64,000 nucleotides of DNA from Halomonas cerina (GTDB lineage Bacteria; Pseudomonadota; Gammaproteobacteria; Pseudomonadales; Halomonadaceae). Where the stretch lies: assembly GCF_014192215.1 (NCBI RefSeq), contig NZ_JACHXP010000001.1:310001-374000 (forward strand). The letters run 5' to 3'. The notes under the pieces were generated by a model. It was not told the origin of the DNA, ran no database searches, and was given only the letters and a program-made list of their open reading frames with translations. Of the stretch, positions 26,514-34,346 are shown in pieces (the first letter of the stretch is position 1; every line of letters starts with the position of its first letter). A program made the position numbers and the translations under genes.

Positions 26514-27213
26514 GTCGGCTGCTCCTTCACCGTGGCTCATTGAGTGTGGCTCACAATGTAGGGGATGGATCATTGAAAATCAACAGCTATGAGCCACTCT
26601 GAGCGCCAGCCCACAGCATGGGCCACAAGGTACACCCTTTGAGCCAAGCCAATGCAGCCTGTAGCGACCGTGCCTGTGGGGCGGAGTGGCCGTCGTCCAT
26701 CCCCAGTGGGCACCTAGAAATCGACTTCCAGCCGCCACCATGCGCTCGCTCGAGGCGGGCACCGGGGAAGCTCATTCTTCTTTATACACTCCAATACCGG
26801 CTCACGTGTGCGCCGCAAAATGGCCGGGGTGGGCCGGTAGGAGTCCCATTCCTCCAGCTCAGCGATGGACAAACGGAGTCAGCCGAACACAGGTAGATCA
26901 CGTTCCGGCGCGTCTGCTGCCCGCGCCACCGTGGCGATCCCTCGATGTGACCCTGAAAGCGCCGTCGTGTGAGCAAATCGGCAGGGCCAACGCCTTGATG
27001 GTCAGCCAGATTTCGCGAGAGCGGGCCATTCTGTCGAAGCTCTGCGTAGACCTACCGCCCCCGGTGCCTATGCCATGGCACACCCTCCATTGTGCCAAGT
27101 ACACCAGCCAGGGAAGGCACAGCCTGACCGTCCATCTGCTGGTCCTTCGGCGGATGACTACCCATTCCACCGATGTGCCTGGATCATCCCTGATCCATCT
27201 CCCCCCAACCACT
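26514..27213. other. Gene-free stretch of the element with short repeats at its left end
   Basis: I find no gene I can support in these 700 bases. Open frames exist on both strands but lack ribosome sites, recognisable domains or protein-like composition. The left 135 bases hold four copies of an 8-base motif: GTGGCTCA at 26532-26539 and 26546-26553, its inverse TGAGCCAC at 26590-26597, and TGAGCCAA at 26640-26647. They lie just upstream of the resolvase gene and could be a res-type site or operator. From about 26650 to 27213 I see no structured signal. Confidence 0.5.
26532..26647. repeat. Four GTGGCTCA-type motifs upstream of the resolvase
   Basis: There are two direct copies of GTGGCTCA, 14 bases apart start to start (26532, 26546), one exact inverted copy (26590) and one inverted copy with a single mismatch (26640). 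Placement 19-134 bases from the resolvase start fits a binding region for the resolvase or another regulator. Confidence 0.55.
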
Positions 27214-28095
27214 TCAGAAGTCGACCGTTTCCAGTTCCTCCGGCTCCTCCAGCTCCTCCGGTTCGTGGAGGATCGGTCCTAGCTCCTTGGCCAGTCGCTC
27301 GGAGTACAGTTCGAGCGCCCGCGCAGCGACTTCCGGCTGCTCCGCGAACTTGGTGCCGAACGCCTTGCCCAGGCGACGGCTCCACTCGGTTGCTTGCCGT
27401 TCCTGCCATGAATCGTCGTATTCCATTGCTTCGTCCTTGCCATACCGCTGTGCCTCGCGCCAGGACATCTCCAGGGCCAGCGACTTCCAGTCGTCCGGCT
27501 CGCCTTCCTGAATCGCCCATAGCTGGGAGCGCATCCTGGCGACTGTTCTGGAGCCGATCTTGCAGGTGTTCGCAACAGCTGACTTGGATAACTTGGGGTA
27601 CAGGACCGTAAGCCGCCATGCGCGGTTCATCTTCTCGTCCTTGGTCATCGAGAGATGGTCCTTGGAGTTCGTCCGCGTGGCCTCAATGAGTGCCTGTTGC
27701 AGCGAGCCCCGGAAGCAACGGACGGGCACCATCCACCGGTCGGTCTTGCTGCCGTCCGGCTGGTGCTGCTTGAAGCCGGTCTTCCTGACGCGGCCATAGG
27801 CCAGCAATCGGTGGTGGCCGTTCAGAACGGTCCAGTGCTTACCGCTCCACCAGATCGTCACCGTATCGAGCCGGTTCGATGGCTCCGCCTTGATGGCCTC
27901 GCTCAATGCACGGACATGGTCTTCTGTCCTGGCCGTTTCTTGGAACTCTCGCGGCTGAAACACTGAGTGCCGCATCTTGATGTCGTCGAGGGGTAGCTCC
28001 ATCGGCTCTTCCTGCGGGCAGGGTGTGCCATCCGCTAGCTCGGCCTGGACCCGCTGAAGCCCCTCCTCGAATGAAATCGTGTCGTTGTAAGACAT
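27214..28095 (-). CDS. ParB-like nuclease/partition-domain protein
   Basis: 293 residues with a ParB/sulfiredoxin-like N-terminal domain. The conserved GHHR box is at residues 93-96 (WTVLNGHHRLLAYGRV), preceded by ELPLDDIKMRHSVFQPREF, which resembles the ParB entry strand. A helix-turn-helix follows (LSKSAVANTCKIGSRTVARM, about 169-188). The C-terminus is acidic (EPEELEEPEELETVDF). No ParA partner is present. An AGGAG lies about 8 bases before the ATG. Possible roles are CTP-dependent DNA binding, element maintenance, nuclease or gene regulation; none can be proven here. Confidence 0.72.
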   Translation of the reverse strand: MSYNDTISFEEGLQRVQAELADGTPCPQEEPMELPLDDIKMRHSVFQPREFQETARTEDHVRALSEAIKAEPSNRLDTVTIWWSGKHWTVLNGHHRLLAYGRVRKTGFKQHQPDGSKTDRWMVPVRCFRGSLQQALIEATRTNSKDHLSMTKDEKMNRAWRLTVLYPKLSKSAVANTCKIGSRTVARMRSQLWAIQEGEPDDWKSLALEMSWREAQRYGKDEAMEYDDSWQERQATEWSRRLGKAFGTKFAEQPEVAARALELYSERLAKELGPILHEPEELEEPEELETVDF

Positions 28096-28346
28096 GGATC
28101 GTGCTCCTATACCAGTTCTCTGACGGAGGATTCCCCCCAGAAGTGGGCTGCATTCCTCTTCAGGTGGGTGGTAACCGCGTGGGGCGACTCCTCCTCCCCA
28201 AGAGGGCCGTAATTGGTATGCGGCAGGAGCAGCGTGTATGACGGTGTGAGCGCCTTCTACAACAGCCCACTATGGTGCCCCATGGGCCTGGCTGGGAATG
28301 CGCCCACAGGAAGGCATGAGGGACTTCAGAAGGAAACGGCCAGGTA

Positions 28347-29639
28347 TCAGCAAGGGTATCGGAGCAGCTCCACAGCCTCCCGCTTGCTCTTCAGCGAGTG
28401 GCCGCCGGAGTACAGCCCGTAGGTCACCCGTGGCTTCTCGTGGCCAACGATGTCTGCCGTGAGGTTCTCCGATACGCCCGCATCTTCGAGGAGAGTCACC
28501 ACCGTTTTGCGGATGGAGTGGAAGACGTAGGAAGTGCCGAAGCCGTGGCGAGCCTTGAGCCGACCGAACCGCTTCCCGAGGGCGTTGGACCTGTCCCCGT
28601 ACTTGTTGAAGGTAAGCCCGGAGAGCAGGTAGCCGTCCCTGGACTCAGCCAGGAGGCGCTCAACGGTGGGCTTCAACTCAGAGTGAACCGGAATCTCCCG
28701 AATCCCCGCATCCGTCTTGCTGTCGGTGATCCTGAGCCTGTCCGTGGAGCTATCGTCCGTGCGCAGCGAGCACAGCTCCTCGATCCGTGCCCCGGTGTAC
28801 ATACCGAGGTCTAACAGGTCTGCCAGGGCATCATCGCCATCATCCATGGCTTCACGGCGTAGCCTGACCACATCGACGGGCTCGAAGGCGATCCACCCTT
28901 TCGCCCCGTTGCGGGCCTTGCTGGCGCTGGCTGCCCGCTCCTGACGCTGGACGAAGGACGGCAGCTTGAAGGGCTCGCGATCTGCTGGCGCCTTACCCGT
29001 CTCTTGGAGGTGGTGCCAGACACTCCGGGCCGCTGAGAAGCAGCGTTTGACCGAGGACACGCCATAGCCGTAACCGTCTTGGTCCTTGGGCGCCATGAGC
29101 ACCTTGGCCCACTCCCTCACGCTCTCCGGGCCGATGGCCTCGATAACCTCGAAGTAAGCCGCCATCCGCTTGGCGTCCTTCTCCATCTGCTCGGCCGTCT
29201 TGGGCTTGAGGTGGAGCCCGTCCCGCCATTCCCGAAGCTCTGGCTCAATGGGCGTCTGCTGGCCGAGCGCCACACCGGCAAGCCGTTGGGCATCTTCGGC
29301 TCGGCCTTGAGCATCGAGTTTCTCGGCCTTCTCAAGGATGGTGCTGGACAATGCCTCATGGTGGAGCCTCTGGCCGCTTCGCTGGAGGTCTTCAAGTTGG
29401 TGGCGATACTCCAGCACCCCGTCGAGGAACGATCCTTCCTCCTTCTCATTGCCCCGCGCCCTGGCGATCTGGTCTTTCCACTCAGCCACCAGCGCATAGG
29501 CCCTCGACTGGGCCACCCGCTTGTCAGCTGTCCCAGTGCTCTTCACGAATCGAATCTTGCCGCCCAGCTTGGGGCGTGCGTCCTTGGGGATGGTCAGCAC
29601 CGCATACCAGCGGTTGGCGCGTCTCTCCAAGTGGCTCAT
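28347..29639 (-). CDS. int: Tyrosine site-specific integrase of the tRNA-Ser element
   Basis: 430 residues from the ATG at 29639 (MSHLERRANRWYAVLTIPKDARP); a GTG at 29669 is an alternative. The N-terminal arm-binding and core-binding domains are followed by the catalytic domain: first Arg in YTGARIEELCSLR, then HSIRK (HxxR), GHEK (His) and YGLYSGG (nucleophile Tyr). DUF6538-like N-termini are usual in this group of phage and island integrases. It is read inwards from attR, about 107 bases from the att core, so its promoter would lie next to the attachment site. It probably recombines the 20-bp core. Confidence 0.93.
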   Translation of the reverse strand: MSHLERRANRWYAVLTIPKDARPKLGGKIRFVKSTGTADKRVAQSRAYALVAEWKDQIARARGNEKEEGSFLDGVLEYRHQLEDLQRSGQRLHHEALSSTILEKAEKLDAQGRAEDAQRLAGVALGQQTPIEPELREWRDGLHLKPKTAEQMEKDAKRMAAYFEVIEAIGPESVREWAKVLMAPKDQDGYGYGVSSVKRCFSAARSVWHHLQETGKAPADREPFKLPSFVQRQERAASASKARNGAKGWIAFEPVDVVRLRREAMDDGDDALADLLDLGMYTGARIEELCSLRTDDSSTDRLRITDSKTDAGIREIPVHSELKPTVERLLAESRDGYLLSGLTFNKYGDRSNALGKRFGRLKARHGFGTSYVFHSIRKTVVTLLEDAGVSENLTADIVGHEKPRVTYGLYSGGHSLKSKREAVELLRYPC

Positions 29640-29661
29640 GGCGTGGCGTCCTGATGGTGCA

Positions 29662-29683
29662 TTTACCACACTAATTTACCACA
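29662..29683 (+). repeat. Paired arm-like sites near attR
   Basis: TTTACCACA occurs at 29662-29670 and 29675-29683, the same spacing (13) and orientation as the pair near attL. The pair overlaps the region just upstream of the integrase start, so integrase binding could also repress its own gene. Confidence 0.65.
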
Positions 29684-29746
29684 TGAAAACGACGTAACGC
29701 ATTGACTGACTTGGGAATCAATGGGATATGAGCATCTGGCGGATTG

Positions 29747-29766
29747 TCCCTGTCCCTCCGCCACTC
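29747..29766 (+). repeat. attR core
   Basis: Exact 20-base copy of the tRNA-Ser 3' end at 25016-25035. It marks the right boundary of the element; the sequence after it returns to chromosomal composition. Confidence 0.88.
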
Positions 29767-29876
29767 ACTCCTTTCCCGAGCTGTTCCTTGCACGTCCCTG
29801 TCGTCCTCTTCGACACGCCTGCCTTCGTTGTCGGATCTGCCGATCGCCATGCCCAAGGTCCCGCGCTAGCGAGATA

Positions 29877-30047
29877 TCACGAAGGCTGTCTGATCTCTTC
29901 ATCGAGAGGTGGCCAGTCACCGGTCGCCCAGCGTCGCAGCTGTTCCACCAGATCCTCGGTCCTTTCGCGCTCACGTTGACGCCGGCGCTCTCTGGCCCGG
30001 TCGAGGTCGTTGGGCCGACGCGGGCGCTTGTCTGCTGGCTGGTCCAT
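29877..30047 (-). CDS. Hypothetical small basic protein
   Basis: 56 residues from the ATG at 30047, chosen for the AGGGAG site 6 bases upstream. It is rich in Arg/Glu (DLDRARERRRQRERERTEDLVEQLRRW) and ends GDWPPLDEEIRQPS. It is probably a helical charged protein; no family recognised. It lies just outside attR and is likely a chromosomal gene. Confidence 0.5.
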   Translation of the reverse strand: MDQPADKRPRRPNDLDRARERRRQRERERTEDLVEQLRRWATGDWPPLDEEIRQPS

Positions 30048-30367
30048 ACGGTTCTCCCTGTGTGCCGACATCGCCTTACCGCAGAGGAACAAGCGATATC
30101 GGGTTATGGTGTGTTTGTTTACACCTTGTAACAAAAAGAATAGGAACCCGTCCGCGCGTCAGCAACGCGTCTTGGTCATGAACTTACTCATCCATTGCTA
30201 GTACGTCTTTAGTACCTGTCTGGCGTATTTATTTAGCGAAAGCTTATTGTCAAGCAAGAAGGGATCGATTTCATGATGGTCACGGCAGAGCCCTGACTTG
30301 CGTCGGGAACCGTCAGGGGGCATTCTGTGTCCAGTGCCTAGATCAACAATCAGGGAGCTCTGGTTCA

Positions 30368-31039
30368 ATGGCTTACCAAGACATGCAGGCGACCCGTCAG
30401 CAGACGCAGCAGGCCGTCAGCACCAACAAGGTGCTTCGCAATACCTATGGCCTGCTGGCCATGACCCTGCTGTTCTCTGCCGTCACGGCCGGTGGGGCCA
30501 TGGCGCTAGGAGTCGAGCGCATCAACATTCTGCTGTTCTTCATCGGGGCCTATGGCCTGATGTTCCTGGTTCATAAAACCGCCAACTCGGCCGCAGGTCT
30601 CCTGGCGACCTTCGCCTTCACCGGTTTCATGGGGTTTACCCTGGGGCCGATCCTTAGCGCGTATCTGACCTTGCCCAATGGGGCCCAGCTGATTGCTACC
30701 GCCCTGGGCATGACCGGCCTGACTTTCCTGGGCCTCTCGGCCGTGGCTCTGGTGACGCGCAAGGATTTCAGCTTCCTCGGCAACTTCCTGATGGCCGGCG
30801 CCATCGTGCTGATCCTGGCCATGGTCGCGGCGCTGATCTTCCAGATTCCCTCGCTGTCCCTGATGGTCTCGGCCGGCTTCGTACTGTTCTCGTCGGCGGC
30901 CATTCTCTACCAGACCAGCGAGATCGTGCACCGGGCTGGCGAGACCAACTATATTCTCGCCACCATCACCCTCTACGTGTCGATCTACAACCTCTTCATC
31001 AGCCTGCTCTCGCTGCTTGGCATCATGAGCCAGGACTGA
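30368..31039 (+). CDS. Bax inhibitor-1 / YccA family inner-membrane protein
   Basis: 223 residues with seven predicted helices. VLRNTYGLLAMTLLFSAVTAGGAMALG and the GFTLGPILSAYLTLP segment are typical of BI-1/YccA proteins, and the C-terminal part (AILYQTSEIVHRAGETNYILATITLYVSIYNLFISLLSLLG) carries the conserved Asp-like/His helix. In E. coli YccA inhibits FtsH; other members are pH-sensitive calcium leaks. Role here inferred from family. A clear intrinsic terminator follows. Confidence 0.9.
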   Translation: MAYQDMQATRQQTQQAVSTNKVLRNTYGLLAMTLLFSAVTAGGAMALGVERINILLFFIGAYGLMFLVHKTANSAAGLLATFAFTGFMGFTLGPILSAYLTLPNGAQLIATALGMTGLTFLGLSAVALVTRKDFSFLGNFLMAGAIVLILAMVAALIFQIPSLSLMVSAGFVLFSSAAILYQTSEIVHRAGETNYILATITLYVSIYNLFISLLSLLGIMSQD

Positions 31040-31061
31040 TCGACCACGCTGTACGATGCCT

Positions 31062-31093
31062 CTGGCCCCGCCATGACGGGGCCAGTCTTGTTT
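31062..31093 (+). terminator. Rho-independent terminator after the BI-1 gene
   Basis: CTGGCCCCG (31062-31070) pairs with CGGGGCCAG (31077-31085) around a six-base loop, followed by TCTTGTTT. It separates the BI-1 gene from tusD. Confidence 0.85.
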
Positions 31094-31106
31094 CATGAGG
31101 CCCTCG

Positions 31107-31499
31107 ATGCGATATGCCCTCCTGTTGATGGGTGCGCCCTATAGCCATCAGGCGAGCCACTCGGCGCTGCGTTTCGCCCAGGCCGTGGTGGCACGCGGCC
31201 ATCGGCTGGAAGCGGTATTCTTCTATCATGATGGGGTCCAGAATGCGGCTCGCCTGGCAGCACCGCCCCAGGATGAGCCGCACCTGGTGGACGCCTGGGT
31301 GTCGCTGCACCGGGAACACGACGTGGCCCTGCAGGTCTGCATCGCCGCGGCCCTTCGCCGTGGGCTCATGGACCGCCGAGAGGCCGAACGTCACGGCAAG
31401 TCGGGGCACAGCCTGGCGGCACCCTTCGAGCTGACCGGGCTGGGGCAGCTGGTGGACCTGGGCCTGCGCTGCGACCGGCTGGTTACCTTCGGCCCCTGA
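31107..31499 (+). CDS. tusD: Sulfurtransferase complex subunit TusD
   Basis: DsrE-like protein of 130 residues in the TusBCD complex, which relays persulfide sulfur from TusA to TusE for 2-thiouridine of wobble U34. The catalytic cysteine is in VALQVCIAAALRRG. The N-terminus YALLLMGAPYSHQASHSALRFAQA is typical. Start at 31107 with GAGG 6 bases before; a start 12 bases earlier has no better site. First gene of tusD-C-B-E. Confidence 0.92.
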   Translation: MRYALLLMGAPYSHQASHSALRFAQAVVARGHRLEAVFFYHDGVQNAARLAAPPQDEPHLVDAWVSLHREHDVALQVCIAAALRRGLMDRREAERHGKSGHSLAAPFELTGLGQLVDLGLRCDRLVTFGP

Positions 31500-31525
31500 T
31501 ACACAAGACCAAGGCGGGAGTAACG

Positions 31526-31897
31526 ATGAGTGAAACACCGACAGCCGACCTGCTGGTGATCCTGCGTCATGGCCCCCACGGCACCAGCTGGCTGCGCGAA
31601 GGCCTGGATGCCGCGCTGGTGGCCGCGGCCTTCGGGCGCGAGGTCTCGCTGCTCTTCATGGGCGAAGGCGTGACGGCGCTGCTACCGGGCCAGGGACCGG
31701 GGGCCTTAGGCCAGAAGGGATCGTCCGCGACACTCGAGATGCTGGAGATGTATGATATCCGCACACTGCTGGTCGAGGAGCAGGCCCTGGCCGATTTCGG
31801 CTTGCAGGTCGATGATATGAGGCTGACCGTCATCCCGCTGTCGACGACGGGGGTCGCCGATGCCCTGAAGGATCATCGCCTGATTCTTACCTTCTAA
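31526..31897 (+). CDS. tusC: Sulfurtransferase complex subunit TusC
   Basis: DsrF-like subunit of 123 residues. It has the DsrE/F fold signature (LVILRHGPHGTSWLREGLDAALVAAAFGREVSLLFMGEGV) and ends ADALKDHRLILTF, as do TusC proteins. It has no catalytic cysteine at the TusD position, as expected for the structural subunit. 26 bases after tusD. Confidence 0.92.
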   Translation: MSETPTADLLVILRHGPHGTSWLREGLDAALVAAAFGREVSLLFMGEGVTALLPGQGPGALGQKGSSATLEMLEMYDIRTLLVEEQALADFGLQVDDMRLTVIPLSTTGVADALKDHRLILTF

Positions 31898-31924
31898 GTC
31901 TGTCTCGCCACAAGGGGGCCGTGG

Positions 31925-32215
31925 ATGCTGCTACATATCGTCAATCGCTCACCTGCCACCAGCCAGGTCTACCGACAGGCCCTGGAGGGCATGGGGCAGG
32001 ACGATCGTTTGCTGTTGATCGAGGATGGTGTCCAGGGCGCCTTGCCCCAGTTGGTCCGCTACTACGATGGCCTGCAGGGGCGACTCTTTGCGCTCAAGGA
32101 GGATCTGGCGTCTCGAGGCCTGCTGGGTCGCTGTGATGGTGAGGTCCAGGTCGTGGATGTGGACGGCTTCGTCGCCTTGACCGAGGAAGCGGAACGCACG
32201 GTGAGCTGGTACTGA
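31925..32215 (+). CDS. tusB: Sulfurtransferase complex subunit TusB
   Basis: DsrH-like subunit of 96 residues (MLLHIVNRSPATSQVYRQAL ... LLIEDGVQGAL), completing the TusBCD heterohexamer. Its stop overlaps the tusE start by one base (TGATG). Confidence 0.92.
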   Translation: MLLHIVNRSPATSQVYRQALEGMGQDDRLLLIEDGVQGALPQLVRYYDGLQGRLFALKEDLASRGLLGRCDGEVQVVDVDGFVALTEEAERTVSWY

Positions 32216-32568
32216 TGGCAACCACGGAAATATACCGTTATCTAGATTGTCAAAACAAAAAAATCGGCCTAGATCCCGAAGGATACCTGGTAGATCTCGA
32301 TGACTGGTCTCCCGCTGTAGCTCAGGCACTGGCCGAAGAGGAAAGCATCATCCTGACCCGTGAACATTGGGAGGTCCTCGACGTGCTTCGGGATTTCTAT
32401 GCCCGCTTCGAGATGGCACCGGCTATGCGTCCGCTCGTCAAGGCCATCGGTCAGGCCCTGGGGTCGGAGAAAGGGCGCTCCCTCCATCTGATGCGTCTCT
32501 TTCCCGGCAGCTCGGCCAAGGTGGCTGCGCGCCTGGCGGGATTGCCCAAGCCCACCCACTGCCTGTGA
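32215..32568 (+). CDS. tusE: Sulfur relay protein TusE (DsrC family)
   Basis: 117 residues, DsrC/TusE fold. It takes sulfur from TusD and presents it to MnmA for tRNA 2-thiolation. The acceptor cysteine is the penultimate residue (GLPKPTHCL). The second DsrC cysteine is absent, consistent with TusE rather than dissimilatory DsrC. The first 60 bases are unusually AT-rich, include a run of seven As in CAAAACAAAAAAATC, and share TATACCGTTATC with two intergenic sites. The 3' end overlaps acpH. Confidence 0.92.
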   Translation: MATTEIYRYLDCQNKKIGLDPEGYLVDLDDWSPAVAQALAEEESIILTREHWEVLDVLRDFYARFEMAPAMRPLVKAIGQALGSEKGRSLHLMRLFPGSSAKVAARLAGLPKPTHCL

Positions 32569-33134
32569 ACTTCCTGGCCCATGCTTGGCTGGCCCGTGGT
32601 GGCAGCGATGACTTCCTCTATGGCAATCTCATCGCCGACGGCGTGAAGGGAGCGGACCTGTCGGCATGGCCGGCCGCCGTGGCGGCCGGTATCCGCCACC
32701 ATCGTCGCGTCGATGCCTTCGTCGATGCGCACCCGGTGGTGGCCGATGCCCTGGCACGGGCGCCCCGAGAACAGCGTCGCTACGCAGGGATCGCCCTGGA
32801 TCTCGTCTGGGACCACTTCGTGGCACGACGCCTCGAGCTTGACCGTGAGGAGTCGGCACTGGTCAAGCGCTGCTATTGCCTGCTGGCGGACCGCCCGGCA
32901 CCGGACCGCCTGGCAGCCATGATGCCGGTGCTGGTGGAGCAGGACTGGTTGCATGGCTACGCCGATTTCGCTTTCACCTGCCGAGCCGTGGCGAGGATCG
33001 GGCGGCGACTGTCGGGGCCCAATCGCCTGGCCGAACTGGTGCCCTGGCTGGAGGCGGACTATGCCAACCTCGCGGCCGACTTCCGGTGTCTCTGGCCGGC
33101 GGTCAAGGCGGCACTGGAAGTGCCCGACCGCTGA
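32565..33134 (+). CDS. acpH: Acyl carrier protein phosphodiesterase (ACP hydrolase)
   Basis: 189 residues, HD-like AcpH family, which removes the phosphopantetheine arm from ACP. NFLAHAWLARGGSDDFLYGNLIADGVKG is the family N-terminus, followed by IRHHRRVDAFVDAHPVV and LDLVWDHFVARRL. The start is a GTG at 32565 overlapping the tusE stop by four bases (GTGA); no ATG fits the conserved N-terminus. It converges on moeA with a gap of only three bases. Confidence 0.86.
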   Translation: MNFLAHAWLARGGSDDFLYGNLIADGVKGADLSAWPAAVAAGIRHHRRVDAFVDAHPVVADALARAPREQRRYAGIALDLVWDHFVARRLELDREESALVKRCYCLLADRPAPDRLAAMMPVLVEQDWLHGYADFAFTCRAVARIGRRLSGPNRLAELVPWLEADYANLAADFRCLWPAVKAALEVPDR

Positions 33135-33137
33135 GGT

Positions 33138-34346
33138 CTACTCCATGCGCAGCCAGAGGCAGTCGATCCGGTCGCCCGGCTCGACGCGGTGATCGGCGGG
33201 GATCACCGCTAGGGCATCGGCGCCGATGCAGGAGGAGAGCACCCCGGAATTCTGATCGCGGAAGGCCCGGGCCAGGATGCCGTCCTCGCCGAAGGCCAGC
33301 GTCACGCGCATGTAATGGCGACGCGGGCCGGTGCGCGTGGCGAAGTCGGCTCGGGCAGACAGCTGGGGCAGGGTGGCGAGCGCCGGGCACGCCTGCATGG
33401 CCCCCAGCAGGGGACGCAGGAACAACCAGGCCCCGACGAAGCACGAGACCGGATTACCGGGCAGCCCCACGAATCGTACCTCGCGACCTCCGTGGCCCGG
33501 CAGCCGGCCCAGCGCCAGCGGCTTGCCGGGGCGCACCGCCAGCCGCCAGAGATCGAGCCGGCCAAGCCGTGCCAGCGCCGCCTTGACGTGATCCTCTTCG
33601 CCGACGCTGACGCCCCCGGTGGTGACCACCAGGTCGGCGATGTCGGCCGCCTCCTGCAGCCTGTGTTGGGTCGCCTCGCCACGGTCGGGTACCGAGCTGG
33701 CCCCTACCACCTCGGCGCCGAAGCGCTCGAGCAGGCGTGTGAGCATCGGACGGTTGGAATTGTAGAGCTGGCCCGGGGCCAGGGGCTGGCCGGGATCGAC
33801 GATCTCGTCGCCGGTGGAGAGCAGCGCGATCCTGGGGCGGCGACGCACCACTACCTCGGTGATGCCCTGGCCGGCGAGGTGGCCGAGCGCCGCGGCCTCC
33901 AGCCGCTCGCCGGCGGGCAGCAGCGAGGCACCGACCGAGACGTCACGGCCACGACGGCGAAGGTTGTCGCCGGCCGGAACCTCGGCCGGGAGCCAGGCCA
34001 TCTCGCCGTCGCGCTCGACGCGTTCCTGCATCACCACGCAATCGGCGCCCGGCGGGATCTCGCCGCCGGTGAAGATCCGGGCACAGGTCCCCCGGGCCAG
34101 CGGTGTGGCTGGCTGGCCGGCGGCGATGCGCTGGCTCACCGGCAACCAGCCCCCGGCGTCGGCATGGTGCAGGGCATAGCCGTCCATGGCGCTGTTGTCG
34201 AAGGGCGGCACGTCCAGGCGTGCCGTGACGGGCTCGGCGAGGACCCGTCCCGCGGCCGCGTCGCAGGGCAGAGGCTCCGGTGGGGTCACCGGGACGTCCT
34301 GGAGCAGGGCCGCCAGGGCCGCCTCGACGCTCTGCAGCTCAGCCAT
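33138..34346 (-). CDS. moeA: Molybdopterin molybdenumtransferase MoeA
   Basis: 402 residues. It inserts molybdate into adenylylated molybdopterin to form active Mo cofactor. Domains: MoeA N-terminal (PFDNSAMDGYALHHADAGG), the MogA-like domain with LSTGDEIVDPGQPLAPGQLYNSNRPML and VTTGGVSVGEEDHVK, and the C-terminal beta domain. It overlaps moaB by 8 bases in the moaB-moeA order. Its place next to a molybdenum formate dehydrogenase operon is functionally sensible. Confidence 0.95.
   Translation of the reverse strand: MAELQSVEAALAALLQDVPVTPPEPLPCDAAAGRVLAEPVTARLDVPPFDNSAMDGYALHHADAGGWLPVSQRIAAGQPATPLARGTCARIFTGGEIPPGADCVVMQERVERDGEMAWLPAEVPAGDNLRRRGRDVSVGASLLPAGERLEAAALGHLAGQGITEVVVRRRPRIALLSTGDEIVDPGQPLAPGQLYNSNRPMLTRLLERFGAEVVGASSVPDRGEATQHRLQEAADIADLVVTTGGVSVGEEDHVKAALARLGRLDLWRLAVRPGKPLALGRLPGHGGREVRFVGLPGNPVSCFVGAWLFLRPLLGAMQACPALATLPQLSARADFATRTGPRRHYMRVTLAFGEDGILARAFRDQNSGVLSSCIGADALAVIPADHRVEPGDRIDCLWLRME

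Larger units (their letters stand above)
25016..29766. mobile_element. 4.7-kb integrative element inserted in tRNA-Ser(UGA)
   Basis: It is bounded by an exact 20-bp direct repeat, TCCCTGTCCCTCCGCCACTC, at 25016-25035 (inside the tRNA 3' end) and 29747-29766. It holds a tyrosine integrase at the right end, a serine resolvase, a ParB-like protein and two small membrane proteins. Base composition and codon use are visibly less GC-biased than the flanks. No replication, packaging, transfer or known defence gene was recognised. It could be a minimal genomic island, a phage satellite or a remnant of a larger element. Confidence 0.88.

Noticed and set aside
26898..27212. A 104-residue open frame on the minus strand just after the ParB-like gene
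   Set aside because: No ribosome site, no recognisable fold, odd Trp/Arg/Cys composition.
26686..27282. A 198-residue open frame on the plus strand of the integrative element
   Set aside because: GTG start with no good ribosome site, Pro/Arg/Ser-rich, and its end runs antisense to the ParB-like gene.
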